Of a stretch of DNA of 64,000 nt, positions 18,518-27,811 are shown one piece after another (the stretch's first letter is position 1; each line of letters opens with the position of its first letter). The notes beneath the pieces were generated by a model that was not told the DNA's origin, did not search any database, and was given only the letters and a program-made list of their open reading frames with translations. This DNA comes from Rhodospirillales bacterium (lineage in GTDB: Bacteria > Pseudomonadota > Alphaproteobacteria > Reyranellales > Reyranellaceae), in NCBI GenBank assembly GCA_016699855.1, contig CP064988.1:4492501-4556500 (forward strand), written 5' to 3'. The position numbers and the translations under genes were made by a program.

Positions 18518-19855
18518 ATGGCTCGTTTCTCTCCGCTACAGATCGCCCGCCGGCTGCGCGGGGACACCTCGGGCGCCTCGATGATCCTCGTGACCCTGGC
18601 GCTGCCGGTGGTCGTCGGCGGCCTCGGCCTGGGTGTCGACGTGGCCATGTGGTACGGCGAGAAGCGCGCCGTGCAGCAGATCGCCGACACCGCCAGCCTG
18701 GGCGCCGCCCGGGCCATGCGCGACGGCGCCACGCTCGACGTGGCCCGCACGGTCGCCATCAACGACGCGGCGCGCAACGGCTACGTCGCCGGCGTCAACG
18801 CCACGCTGACCGTCAACTCGCCGCCGACCAGCGGCCCGAACATGGGCGTCGCCGGCGCGGTCGAGGTGCTCGTCACCCGCAAGCTGCCGTCGGTGTTCTC
18901 GAAGGTGTTCATGAGCTCGACCGGCTGGGCGCACGGCCGCTCCGTCGCCAAGATGGGCTCGCGCGTCCAGGGCAAGAACCTCGAGGTCGCGCTGATGCTC
19001 GACGTCAGCAGCTCGATGAACTCCAGCTCCGGCACGGCCGGCGTGACCAAGCTCAAGGCCATGCAGGACGGCGCCAAGGCGCTGATCGACGAGGTCGTGC
19101 AGCCGGTGCAGACGCCGTTCACCTCGCGGGTCTCGCTGGTGCCGTACTCGTCGTCGGTCAACGTCGGCTCGGCGCGGTACACCGCGATCACCGGCAAGCC
19201 GGTCACCAGCGGCTGGACGACCGTGACCGAACGTTCCGGCGCCTACGCCTTCACCGACGACGCGCCCGGCGCCGGCACCTACTTCGCCGAGTTCCGCACG
19301 CGGAAGAACAGCGCGTACGGCGCCTACGCGTCGTCGGTCGCGAACTACACCTCGAACGTGCCGGCGGCGGCGATCAGCGCGCTTTCCGCCAACACGGCGA
19401 CGCTGAAGGGCTCGATCGACGGACTGACGGGGAAGGGAACCACGGCCGGCCATCTCGGCGTGGCGTGGACCTGGTACACGCTGTCGCCGAAGTGGAACAC
19501 CGTGTTCACCGGCGCGGCCGCGCCGATCGCCTACGGCGAGACGACGCAGAAGGTCGCGGTGCTGCTGTCGGACTTCGACATGAACAGCTACTACAAGGCG
19601 TCCAACGGCAACTCGACCGAGCAGACCCGCGCGCTGTGCACGGCGATGAAGGCCGCGGGCATCGTGATCTACACGCTCGGCTACAACGTCGACCAGGGCA
19701 ACACCACCGCGGTCAACCTGTGGAAGGACTGCGCCACCGACGCCGGCAAGCGCTACACGGCCGAGACCGCCGACGACCTGCTCGCCGCCTTCCGCCAGAT
19801 CGCGAGCTCCACCGTCAGCGCGGTGAGCACGACCAACCCGGCCCTGGCCGAGTAG
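18518..19855 (+). CDS. TadG-like von Willebrand A protein, copy 1
   Basis: 445 aa. The N-terminus has a basic stretch and one membrane segment (about residues 22-42) in a TadE/TadG-like Flp-pilus domain, including GVDVAMWYGEKRAVQQIADTASLGAA. A VWA domain begins near residue 155 with a MIDAS-type DVSSS; LLSDFDMNSYY is likely another MIDAS strand. The chain ends PALAE. It is predicted to be anchored in the inner membrane with the VWA domain in the periplasm. AGGGGGCAGG precedes ATG 18518. First of three tandem paralogs. No tadZABC, cpaB or flp genes are present, so a role in pilus assembly is unproven. Confidence 0.85.
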   Translation: MARFSPLQIARRLRGDTSGASMILVTLALPVVVGGLGLGVDVAMWYGEKRAVQQIADTASLGAARAMRDGATLDVARTVAINDAARNGYVAGVNATLTVNSPPTSGPNMGVAGAVEVLVTRKLPSVFSKVFMSSTGWAHGRSVAKMGSRVQGKNLEVALMLDVSSSMNSSSGTAGVTKLKAMQDGAKALIDEVVQPVQTPFTSRVSLVPYSSSVNVGSARYTAITGKPVTSGWTTVTERSGAYAFTDDAPGAGTYFAEFRTRKNSAYGAYASSVANYTSNVPAAAISALSANTATLKGSIDGLTGKGTTAGHLGVAWTWYTLSPKWNTVFTGAAAPIAYGETTQKVAVLLSDFDMNSYYKASNGNSTEQTRALCTAMKAAGIVIYTLGYNVDQGNTTAVNLWKDCATDAGKRYTAETADDLLAAFRQIASSTVSAVSTTNPALAE

Positions 19856-19867
19856 CCTCCGCCTCCC

Positions 19868-19907
19868 GCCGCGCGGCCTCCATCCACGGGCCGCGCGGCC
19901 GCGTTTT
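19868..19907 (+). terminator. Probable Rho-independent terminator
   Basis: An 11-bp GC stem (GCCGCGCGGCC / GGCCGCGCGGC) with a 10-nt loop is followed by CGCGTTTTCC. It lies 12 nt after the stop of TadG-like copy 1. The T-tract is short, so it may attenuate rather than fully stop transcription into copy 2. Confidence 0.6.
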
Positions 19908-19977
19908 CCGCAGCGATATCGAAGAATTCAGACGGCGGCCCGGATCCGACCGGACGAGCCGCGCCTTGGAGATAGCC

Positions 19978-21327
19978 ATGTTCCGCCTCCCGACGCTGTC
20001 GCCCCTGCGCAAGTGCCTCGATGACCGTTCCGGCGGCACCATGCTGCTGGTCGCCTTCGCCCTCCCGGCCATCGTCGGCGGCCTGGCGCTGGCGGTCGAC
20101 GCCAGCATGTGGACGGCGGAGAAGCGCAGGCTGCGCCAGGTCGCCGACGTCTCCAGCCTCGGCGCCGCGCGGGTGATGCAGGCCGGCGCCACGCTCCAGG
20201 TCGCCCGCGTCGCCGCCGCCAACGACGCCGCCCGCAACGGCTTCGTGCCCGGCCCGGACCGGACCATCACCGTCAACTCGCCGCCGACCACCGGCCCCAA
20301 CGCCGGCGTCGCCGGCGCGGTCGAGGTCATCGTCACCAACAAGCTGCCGTCCTCGTTCATCAAGACGTTCTTCGGCGTCGACAAGAGCATCGCCGTCCGC
20401 GCCGTCGCCAAGCTGGGCAGCGGCGGCCAGAACAAGAACCTCGAGGTCGCGCTGATGCTCGACGTCAGCCAGTCGATGACGGCGTCGGCCGGCGACGGCA
20501 GCGGCCGCAGCAAGCTGAAGCTGATGCAGGAATCGGCCAAGAGCCTGGTCGACACCGTCGTGCAGACGACGCAGACGCCTTACAAGTCCCGCGTCGCGCT
20601 GGTGCCGTACTCGTCCTCGGTCAACGTCGGCTCCACCTATTACGCCGCCGCCGTCGGCTCGTCGTCCTCCGCCTGGAGCACCGTGGTCGAACGGACCGGC
20701 AGCCACGCCTTCACCGACACGCCTCCCGCCTCCGGCCGCTATTTCGGCAAATTCTCGACCAAGCATGGCAGCGCGCTGGGCGCGTACAATTCGACGGTGC
20801 GGCAGTACGACTCCAACGTGCCGGGCTCCGGATCGCGCATCCGCCCGCTGTCCGCCGACCGCGCCTCGATCCGGGCCAGCATCGACGGGCTCGTCGCCAG
20901 CGGCACCACGGCCGGCCATATCGGCGCCGCCTGGGCCTGGTACACGGTGTCGCCGAACTGGAACGCGGTGTTCACCGGCGCCGCCGTCCCCGCCGCCTAC
21001 GACGCGACCAAGACCGTCAAGGCCGTGGTGCTGCTGTCGGATTTCGACATGAACAGCTACTATGAGTCGGGCAACGGCAGCTCGGCCGCCCAGACCCAGG
21101 CTTTGTGCACCGCGATGAAGGCCGCCGGCGTGGTCATCTACACCCTCGGCTACGGCGTCAACGCCTCCGACTCGACCGCCATGAACCTGTGGACGAATTG
21201 CGCCACCAGCGCCGCGACCCGGTTCAACGCCAACAACGCCGCCGGCCTGGTCGCCGCCTTCGCGGGCATCGCCAATTCCACCCGCAACTCGGTGTTCTCC
21301 AACGGCGCCCCCCAGCTGGCGGAGTAG
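19978..21327 (+). CDS. TadG-like von Willebrand A protein, copy 2
   Basis: 449-aa paralog of the gene upstream. It has one N-terminal membrane segment (about residues 20-40), the TadE/G-like motif ADVSSLGAAR, a MIDAS DVSQS, the conserved LVPYSSSVNVGS and LLSDFDMNSYYES, and the closing PQLAE. GGAG lies 8 nt before ATG 19978. The three copies keep the same domain order and length and the same C-terminal L(A/S)E. Divergence in the middle (residues about 260-320) may adapt them to different partners. Envelope location is inferred from topology. Confidence 0.85.
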   Translation: MFRLPTLSPLRKCLDDRSGGTMLLVAFALPAIVGGLALAVDASMWTAEKRRLRQVADVSSLGAARVMQAGATLQVARVAAANDAARNGFVPGPDRTITVNSPPTTGPNAGVAGAVEVIVTNKLPSSFIKTFFGVDKSIAVRAVAKLGSGGQNKNLEVALMLDVSQSMTASAGDGSGRSKLKLMQESAKSLVDTVVQTTQTPYKSRVALVPYSSSVNVGSTYYAAAVGSSSSAWSTVVERTGSHAFTDTPPASGRYFGKFSTKHGSALGAYNSTVRQYDSNVPGSGSRIRPLSADRASIRASIDGLVASGTTAGHIGAAWAWYTVSPNWNAVFTGAAVPAAYDATKTVKAVVLLSDFDMNSYYESGNGSSAAQTQALCTAMKAAGVVIYTLGYGVNASDSTAMNLWTNCATSAATRFNANNAAGLVAAFAGIANSTRNSVFSNGAPQLAE

Positions 21328-21803
21328 AGAGTCGGGAGCGCGATCCGGCCGTGGCGCCGTCGTTAGCCGAGCGAATCCTCGCTTCGCCAGATCCGATGAT
21401 GATGCCGCGATGTGCGCATTGTTAGGTGAAGATTTGTACCTATATCATTACAAATTAAGGGAAAGTGCAATAAATAGAGCGAGATTAGAGAATTGAACGC
21501 TATGCAAAAATATAATTAATATCAATTAGTTAACTGTGAATATTGACGCTTGTTCTAAGGCTGGTTAAATTTCCGACATAAGAGCAACCGGGTGTCGCCT
21601 GATATAGGCCGTACCAAACACTTGGAAGCTCGCCTGCGTAGATTACGTCGTCGAATTTTAACCTAGTCATAAAGCGATGGTTCGGGCGTCATGATCGCTC
21701 GCTTCTCCGAATGGCACGCCGACACGACGGGTTGGACGGCATCGTCCACCGCCCGCGTGAAACCGCGTCCGGCCGCCGGGGACCATCCGCGAGGAGACCG
21801 CAC
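21328..21803. other. AT-rich intergenic region before TadG-like copy 3
   Basis: 476 nt without a convincing gene. Positions 21420-21570 are strongly AT-rich (runs such as AAATATAATTAATATCAATTAG), contrasting with GC-rich coding DNA on both sides. This likely gives copy 3 its own promoter. No terminator-like hairpin was recognised after copy 2. Confidence 0.55.
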
Positions 21804-23147
21804 GTGAGCGACTCGTTCATGAGGAAGACTCTCCGCGTCCTGGGTTACGAGGACCGCGGCAGCATGATGGTCATCGGGGCGTTCGCGCTGCCGGTGATGA
21901 TGGGCGGCCTGGCGCTCGCCGTCGACACCGGCCTCTGGTACTCCGAGAAGCGCAAGCTCCGGCAGGTCTCGGACTTCGTCAGCATCGGCGCCGCGCGCCT
22001 CATGGGCGACGGCCAGACGCTGCAGACGGCGCGGACCGTGGCCATCAAGGACGCGCAGCGCAACGGCTTCGTGGTCGACGCGAACCACACCCTGGTGGTG
22101 AACTCGCCGCCGACCACCGGTCCGAGCGCCGGCGTCGCCGGCAAGGTCGAGGTCATCGTCACCTCGGATCTGCCCAGCGCCTTCGCCAAGGCGCTGTTCG
22201 GCATCAGCCGCACCATCTCCTCGCGCTCGGTCGCGACCTTGGGTTCGATCGTCCAGATCCGCAACCTCGAAGTGTCGCTGATGATCGACGTGTCGGGCTC
22301 CATGAACGGCTCCGCCGGCGACGGCACGGGCCGCACCAAGCTCGACGTCGTGAAGCAGGCGGCCAAGGATCTGGTCGACACCGTCGTGCAGCCCGTTCAG
22401 ACGCCGTACAGCTCGCGCGTCGCCCTCGTGCCGTACTCCTCGGCGGTGAACGTCAGCTCGACCTACTACTACACGATGACCGGCTCGACCTCGTCGCACT
22501 GGAGCACCGTGGTCGAGCGCACCGGCGCCAACAAGTTCACCGACGAGCCGCCGGCCACCGGCGGGTATTTCGGGCGCTTCAGCGTCAAGAAAGAGTACGT
22601 CATGGGCGCCTACGCCAGCTCGGTTCGGAACTACGACTCGGACGTTCCCAGCGACTCCTCGCGCATCCGTCCGTTGACGTCATCGGCCTCGACGGTCAAG
22701 ACGAACATCGGCAAACTCGTATCCAACGGCAGCACCGCCGGCCACATCGGCGCCGCCTGGGCGTGGTACATGGTGTCGCCGAAATGGGGCAGCATCTTCA
22801 CCGGCGGCGTGCCGCTCGCCTACGACGTGACCAAGACCCACAAGGCCGTGGTGCTGTTGTCGGACTTCGACATGAACAGCTACTACGAGTCGGGCAACGG
22901 CAACTCCACGACGCAGACCTTGGCGATCTGCACCGCCATGAAGGCGGCCGGCGTGGTGGTCTACACGCTGGGCTCCGAGGTGCCGGCCGGCAACGCGAAC
23001 GCGGTCAACCTGTGGACCAACTGCGCCACCAGCCCGGCGACGCGCTTCACCGCCAACAACGCGTCCGAGCTGACGGCGGCCTTCGCCGCCATCGCCCAGG
23101 CCAACCGCAACGCGGTCTTCACCGGCCCGCCGCGCCTGTCGGAGTAG
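21804..23147 (+). CDS. TadG-like von Willebrand A protein, copy 3
   Basis: 447-aa third paralog. A GTG start at 21804 has GAGGAG 7 nt upstream and gives a length matching copies 1 and 2; an ATG five codons later is the alternative. It has an N-terminal membrane segment, SDFVSIGAARLM, MIDAS DVSGS, LVPYSSAVNVSS, LLSDFDMNSYYES and the end PRLSE. Slightly AT-richer codon choice at the 5' end merges with the AT-rich leader. It is convergent with the IdnO-like SDR and separated from it by a hairpin. Confidence 0.85.
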   Translation: MSDSFMRKTLRVLGYEDRGSMMVIGAFALPVMMGGLALAVDTGLWYSEKRKLRQVSDFVSIGAARLMGDGQTLQTARTVAIKDAQRNGFVVDANHTLVVNSPPTTGPSAGVAGKVEVIVTSDLPSAFAKALFGISRTISSRSVATLGSIVQIRNLEVSLMIDVSGSMNGSAGDGTGRTKLDVVKQAAKDLVDTVVQPVQTPYSSRVALVPYSSAVNVSSTYYYTMTGSTSSHWSTVVERTGANKFTDEPPATGGYFGRFSVKKEYVMGAYASSVRNYDSDVPSDSSRIRPLTSSASTVKTNIGKLVSNGSTAGHIGAAWAWYMVSPKWGSIFTGGVPLAYDVTKTHKAVVLLSDFDMNSYYESGNGNSTTQTLAICTAMKAAGVVVYTLGSEVPAGNANAVNLWTNCATSPATRFTANNASELTAAFAAIAQANRNAVFTGPPRLSE

Positions 23148-23189
23148 CCGCCACCGGACGCCCCGGCGTCCGGATATCCCCCTCCACGA

Positions 23190-23219
23190 CGGACCGCGGA
23201 CCCACCCCGCGGTCCGTTT
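23190..23219. terminator. Hairpin terminator between convergent genes
   Basis: A perfect 10-bp stem (CGGACCGCGG / CCGCGGTCCG) with a 7-nt loop is followed by TTTCCGTT. It lies between the ends of TadG-like copy 3 and the convergent SDR. A second palindrome, CCGGACGCC-CC-GGCGTCCGG, is just upstream. Confidence 0.55.
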
Positions 23220-23241
23220 CCGTTCCGCCGGCCGGCGCGCC

Positions 23242-24005
23242 TCAGGCCAGCACCGTCGTCAAGCCGCCGTCGACCACGATCGACTGACCGGTGAGGTAGG
23301 CGCCGGCGTCGGACGCCAGCAGCAGCAGCGCGCCCCTGAGATCCTCCGGCCGGCCCCAGCGGTGCGACGCGGTGCGCTGCTCCAGCATGGCGGAGAACGC
23401 CCGGTTCTCCTGCAGCACGACGTTGAACTCCGTGCGGATGTAGCCGGGCGCGATGCAGTTCACCGTCACCTCCGGCCCCAGCTCGACCGCCAGCGTCTTG
23501 GTCAGGCCGATCAGCCCGTGCTTGCAGGCGACATAGGCGGCCACGCTCTCGCGGCCGAGGATGCCGAGCACCGAGGCGATGTTGACGATGCGGCCGCGGC
23601 CGCGAGCCGCCATGTGCCGGCCGGCCTCGCGCGCCAGCAGGAACGGCGCCGTCAGGTCGGTGTCGAGCACGCGCTGCCAGTCGGCGCGCGCGGTGTCGAC
23701 CACCTTCTGCCGGTGCGTGATGCCGGCGTTGTTGACCAGCACGTCGAGGCCGCCGTGGCGGGCGATGATCCCGGCGACGGCCGCGACCACGGCCGCCTCG
23801 TCGGCGACGTCGAGCAGCAGCGCCTCGGCGCGGCCGCCGGCGGCCGCGATCGCGGCCACCGTGGCGTCGAGGTCCGGCGCGGTGCGGGCGGCGCACACCA
23901 CGGTGGCGCCGGCGCCGGCCAGCGTCTCCGCGAAGTCGCGCCCCAGGCCGCGCGACGCGCCCGTCACCAGCGCCACCCGGTCCTGACAGAGAAGAGATCG
24001 TTCAT
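23242..24005 (-). CDS. IdnO-like SDR (gluconate 5-dehydrogenase family), apparent frameshift near codon 7
   Basis: The SDR body shows TGASRGLG, NNAG, YVACK and the Ga5DH-type ending RWGRPEDL...VDGG. From ATG 24005, whose ATG overlaps the GNAT stop as ATGA, the reading starts MNDLFS, the same as E. coli IdnO, then runs out of frame. Restoring one missing base within 23985-23998 gives ten residues before VALVTG, the same spacing as in IdnO. Otherwise the only in-frame start is a GTG at 23976, giving a 244-aa protein that begins at the Rossmann strand. Likely an indel in the assembly or a genuine 5' mutation. Confidence 0.82.
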
Positions 24006-24493
24006 CGCGAAGCCCCCGTTGCCGCCGGCGCCGGCGCGTCCATCGTGTAGACGGTCTGCCGGTGCGGACCGACATCCGCCTCGATCGGCACCCAGCCCTG
24101 CCGGACGTAGAAATCGCGCCGCTCGACCGACGCGCAGAGATAGGCGCGCGGAAAGCCGCGCGCGAAGCATACGCCGGCGGCATGGCCGACCAGCGACCGT
24201 CCGACCGACCGCAGGCGGTGCGCCGGCTCGACCCACACGGCGGCCACCCATGGCGTGTACCCGGGCCGCTCGTCGAGATCCGAGGCGACCCCCAGAGTCG
24301 AGCCGAGATAGGCGCCGCCGTCGTGCGCGACCACGGCGAAGGGCAGGGGGCCGGCGTCCAGCGCCGCGCGCAGGCCGCCGGCGACCCGCTCCAGCGGATG
24401 GCCGCGCGGTTTCCACCACGCGCGCCACACGCGGTCGGCGACGACGTCGAGGAACGCCGGGCGGTCGCGCAGATCGGAGATCGCGAAATCCAT
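24002..24493 (-). CDS. GNAT-family N-acetyltransferase
   Basis: 163-aa protein with the acetyl-CoA-binding core VAAVWVEPAHRLRSVGRSLVGHA (the R/Q-x-x-G-x-G/A loop appears as RLRSVG) and the typical C-terminal YLCASVERRDFYVRQGW. It probably acetylates a small molecule; the substrate is unknown. Its stop overlaps the intended start of the IdnO-like SDR, so the two are translationally coupled. Confidence 0.85.
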   Translation of the reverse strand: MDFAISDLRDRPAFLDVVADRVWRAWWKPRGHPLERVAGGLRAALDAGPLPFAVVAHDGGAYLGSTLGVASDLDERPGYTPWVAAVWVEPAHRLRSVGRSLVGHAAGVCFARGFPRAYLCASVERRDFYVRQGWVPIEADVGPHRQTVYTMDAPAPAATGASR

Positions 24494-24629
24494 CGCCCAT
24501 CCTCGCGCGGCCGCCGGCCGATGCCAACCCGGCGGCGCGCCGGCGCGCTTCGAATCGCCGGGCCGATCGCGTAGGGTGCGGCCGCGGGCCGCCGCGCGGC
24601 GGCGGATTCAAGGGTCGGGAGAGACGCGG

Positions 24630-25433
24630 ATGGAAAAGGACAAGGGCAAGGTCGCGATCGTCACGGGATCGGCGACGGGCGTCGGCGCGGCGACGGCGCT
24701 GCAGCTCGCCGACCGCGGCTGGAACGTCGTCATCAACTACTCGCGCAGCAAGGCCGAAGCCGAGGACACCGCCGCCGCCGTCGCCGCCAAGGGCGTCGAG
24801 TCGCTGCTGGTGCAGGCCGATGTCGGCCAGGACGCCGACTGCCGCAAGCTGGTCGACCACGCCGTCAAGCGCTGGGGCCGGCTCGACGCGGTCGTCAACA
24901 ACGCCGGCACCACGACGTTCCAGCCGGCCGGCGACCTCGACGCGGTCAACGCCGAGGATTTCGAACGCATCAACCGGATCAACGTGGTCGGCCCCTACCA
25001 GATGAGCCGCGCCGCCTTCCCGGTGATGAAGCGGCAGTGGGAGGAGCTGGGCGAGCGCGCCTCCGTCGTCAACATCTCCTCGGTCGCCGGCGTCATGGGC
25101 ATCGGCTCGTCGATCCCCTACCTGTGCTCGAAGGGCGCGCTCAACACCATGACGCTGGCGCTGGCGCGCTGGCTGGCGCCGGCGGTGCGCGTCAACACGG
25201 TGTGCCCCGGTTTCATCCAGAGCCGCTGGCTGCTCAACGGCATGGGCGAGGAGGCCTACGAGAAGTCGAAGCGGCACCAGGAGACGCAGATGCCGCTGCA
25301 GCAGGCCGGCACCACCGACCAGATGGCCGAGGCGGCGGTGTTCTTCACCACCAGCGCCAGCAACATCACCGGCGAGTTCCTCGTCGTCGACGCCGGCATG
25401 CATCTCGGCCACGCCCCGCTGCGCGCGCGCTGA
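24630..25433 (+). CDS. Short-chain dehydrogenase/reductase
   Basis: 267-aa SDR with TGSATGVG, NNAG, catalytic Ser in NISSVAG, YLCSK and VVDAGMH near the end. NYSRSKAEAEDT after strand 2 is typical of 3-oxoacyl-ACP-reductase-like SDRs that use NADP. A GGGAGAG ribosome site precedes ATG 24630. It is convergent with the phosphatase gene. The physiological substrate is unknown. Confidence 0.9.
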   Translation: MEKDKGKVAIVTGSATGVGAATALQLADRGWNVVINYSRSKAEAEDTAAAVAAKGVESLLVQADVGQDADCRKLVDHAVKRWGRLDAVVNNAGTTTFQPAGDLDAVNAEDFERINRINVVGPYQMSRAAFPVMKRQWEELGERASVVNISSVAGVMGIGSSIPYLCSKGALNTMTLALARWLAPAVRVNTVCPGFIQSRWLLNGMGEEAYEKSKRHQETQMPLQQAGTTDQMAEAAVFFTTSASNITGEFLVVDAGMHLGHAPLRAR

Positions 25434-25452
25434 GCGGCGCGGGCGGCCGCCG

Positions 25453-26022
25453 CTACGGCAGCTCGTGGCCGCGGCCGATGTTGACGATGATCGACCGCAG
25501 GTTCGGCTTGCGTTCGATCAGCGCGCGCCGGTAGGCCAGCAGCCCCTCCATCAGCGCGCCGCCGCGGTCGAGCAGGCGGTCGGCGAACTCGACCACGCGC
25601 GTGTTCGGCCACGCGTGGGCGCGGATGTCGAGCAGCGAGAGGAACGCCTCGGTCTCGCGGCCGGGGTTGTGCTGCGCCATCAGCACGGCGGCTGACGCCG
25701 TCGAGCGCGAGATCCCGGCGTGGCAATGGACCAGCAGGTGGCCGCCGTCGCCCAGCGGCGGCGCCAGCCTCTCGCCGAACGCCAGCACGCGGGCGACGTC
25801 GTCCATGGTGCAGGCGCGGAAGCCGGGGAACTCCGCGACCACGTCGTCGAAGCGCAGCAGCTCGCGGTGCGCGCCCTCGAACGACGACAGCGCGTCCGGC
25901 TCGGGATGGTGCTGGTCGATCAGCGACAGCACGTGCGTGACCCCGTCGCCCGCGAATTTGGGCAGATCGGCGAGGCCGCAGATCGAGACCCGGAACGGCG
26001 TGAGCGGACGCGGCGCGGACAT
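25453..26022 (-). CDS. Cysteine-dependent protein/tyrosine phosphatase-like protein
   Basis: 189-aa protein with the PTP/DSP signature HCHAGISRST (HC-x5-R-S/T). The upstream D(V)VAEFPGF region could supply the general acid, and the N-terminus (VSICGLADLPKF...THVLSLID) fits a dual-specificity fold. The start at ATG 26022 has AAAGG upstream. It could remove phosphate from proteins modified by the kinase at 31.3 kb, but there is no direct evidence for this link. Confidence 0.85.
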   Translation of the reverse strand: MSAPRPLTPFRVSICGLADLPKFAGDGVTHVLSLIDQHHPEPDALSSFEGAHRELLRFDDVVAEFPGFRACTMDDVARVLAFGERLAPPLGDGGHLLVHCHAGISRSTASAAVLMAQHNPGRETEAFLSLLDIRAHAWPNTRVVEFADRLLDRGGALMEGLLAYRRALIERKPNLRSIIVNIGRGHELP

Positions 26023-26097
26023 GTCGGTGGTGCCTTTCGGAGCGCCGGGCTGCTTAGCGCGCGCGCCGGGGCGGCGCAATCGTTCGGCCGGCGCGTC

Positions 26098-26526
26098 CTA
26101 CCGGCGCCGGACGAAGACGCCGGCCGAATCCAGGCAGTCCACCGAGCGCCCGACGCCGCAGCTGCCGTCGCGCGTGCAGCTCCAGTACGTGTAGCTGACG
26201 CACTTGCCGCCGTCCTCTTGGTGGATGGCCGTGACGCGGTCGTAGGCGCAGTTGCCATTGGCGAAGTTGTTGATCTTCCAAGATCCGACGGACGCGGCGT
26301 TGAGATAGGCCGTGAACGCCTCGAGGCTGTCGCCCGGCGGCCAGCGCGTCGACCGGCAGAAACCGTTCTCGGGCTCTCCGGCCTCGGCGCGGCGGATGAC
26401 CTCCTCGATCATCCGCAGCTCGCTGTCCTGGGCCGAGGCGCCGCCGCTGGCGCAGGCCAGCGCGAGCGCGGCGAGCGCCGCGGCGAGCCACCGCGCCGCT
26501 TTCGAACGTCCGGCGTCGTCGCGCAT
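26098..26526 (-). CDS. Small secreted Cys-rich protein
   Basis: 142-aa protein. After a basic start, a hydrophobic stretch (about residues 13-30) ends in ASA, a signal peptidase I site. The mature part has six or more Cys (GFCRST, NCAYD, KCVSY, WSCTRDGSCGVG, DCLD), suggesting disulfides in the periplasm. GGAG lies 8 nt before ATG 26526. Not recognised; possibly a small extracellular binding domain. Confidence 0.65.
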   Translation of the reverse strand: MRDDAGRSKAARWLAAALAALALACASGGASAQDSELRMIEEVIRRAEAGEPENGFCRSTRWPPGDSLEAFTAYLNAASVGSWKINNFANGNCAYDRVTAIHQEDGGKCVSYTYWSCTRDGSCGVGRSVDCLDSAGVFVRRR

Positions 26527-26625
26527 GATCACGTCTCCACCCGGATGCGGCACGTCCGCCGGCGCCGGATTCTCGGCGACGACGATCAGCGTCGTCAACA
26601 TCCGGCGTCGCGATTCGCGAGGCCC

Positions 26626-26659
26626 AACAAAAAGCGCCCGTCGACAAGTCGGCGGGCGC
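26626..26659 (-). terminator. Rho-independent terminator of the TSUP gene
   Basis: Read on the minus strand, a 12-bp stem (GCGCCCGCCGAC / GTCGACGGGCGC, one G-T pair) is followed by TTTTTGTT. It lies about 120 nt after the TSUP stop and before the small secreted gene. This is the strongest intrinsic terminator seen in the window. Confidence 0.8.
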
Positions 26660-26780
26660 AGTTGGGGGTGACAACGACGATCGATCCGTTGGGGTGGACC
26701 GGCCATCGCGCACGTCCTTTATCCGGTCACGGGCTGACGTGTTCCTGACGGGTGCCCGCATCGATCCACAACTGAATCGC

Positions 26781-27530
26781 TCACGGCCATAGTCCCTTCG
26801 CCAGATACAGGCCGAACGCCAGCATCGCGAGCAGGAATAGCTTCCGGAACGCCTCCGGCGGGATCGACCGGCGCAGCCGCACGCCCAGCCACATGCCGGC
26901 CGATGTCGGGATCGTCGCCAGCGTCGCGTTCACCATGTTGCCGGTGTTGGCGTGGCCGGTGAACCACAGCGCGACCGTCATCGCGCCGGTGAAGAACAGG
27001 AACAGGATCCCCAGCGCCTGCACCAGCTCGTCCTTGGTCAGCTCGAGCGACTGCATGTAGGGCAGGAACGGCACCGCCGCGATGCCGGTGGCGCCGCCGA
27101 TCGCGCCGCTGACGGCGCCGCACAGCGGATTGGCCCACGGCTCGTGGCGCTTGGCGACGCGCGGCCGCCACGCCACCAGCGCGGTGACCGCGAAGGCGGC
27201 GAGGATCAGGCCGAGCCAGGCGATCGAGCCGCCCGAGCCGAGCGATCCGGCCGCCGCGGCCGCGACGATGACGCCGACGGCGAACGGCGCGCCCAGCGGC
27301 CAGAAGCGCGCCAGCATCGCCTTGAAGTGCGGACCGTCCAGCGCCTGCCACGCGTTCGACACCAGCGTCGGGATCGTCATCAGCGCCAGCGCCTCTCCGG
27401 GCGGCAGTCCGAACGCCAGCGAGATCGCGATCGCGGTCGGTGGCAGCCCTTGGCCGACCGCGCCCTTGATGACGCCCGCGACGAGGAACGCGACCGTGAC
27501 GGCCACGATGTAGTGCGTCGTGATTTCCAT
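26781..27530 (-). CDS. TSUP (TauE/SafE) family permease
   Basis: 249-aa inner-membrane protein with 7-8 hydrophobic segments. It has the two-fold TSUP pattern: VAGVIKGAVGQGLPPTAIAI in the first half and AVSGAIGGATGIAAVPFLPYM in the second. Family members move sulfite, sulfoacetate, thiosulfate or similar anions. ATG 27530 starts at the first membrane segment; no good ribosome site is seen. Substrate unknown; the sulfite-oxidase-like gene at 30.5 kb is not adjacent enough to assign sulfite. Confidence 0.88.
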   Translation of the reverse strand: MEITTHYIVAVTVAFLVAGVIKGAVGQGLPPTAIAISLAFGLPPGEALALMTIPTLVSNAWQALDGPHFKAMLARFWPLGAPFAVGVIVAAAAAGSLGSGGSIAWLGLILAAFAVTALVAWRPRVAKRHEPWANPLCGAVSGAIGGATGIAAVPFLPYMQSLELTKDELVQALGILFLFFTGAMTVALWFTGHANTGNMVNATLATIPTSAGMWLGVRLRRSIPPEAFRKLFLLAMLAFGLYLAKGLWP

Positions 27531-27811
27531 GTCCGCGATCGGCTCAGGCGGCGTCCGGCGAATCGACGTTCGGTGGTGCAGCCTGTCGCATGCGGCGTTT
27601 CCCCTCGATTTCGCGGAATTGTCGCCGTCGCCGCCGCGCGCGGCAAGCCGCGTCGCGTCACCGCCGCCTTGCGGTTTCGCCGGTGCCGGCCGTGTCGAGG
27701 CGCTTCGCCGCACGCCGCGCGATCGCCATCGGCCGTCGCGGCGAGGATCGTTCGTCGAGGCGACGACGACGTCCATCGCGTCACGCATGACGACGGGACC
27801 GTCGCCACGCC

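Noticed and set aside
18518..23147. Complete Tad/Flp pilus locus
   Set aside because: Only TadG-like proteins are present; there are no tadA, tadB, tadC, rcpA or flp genes in the window.
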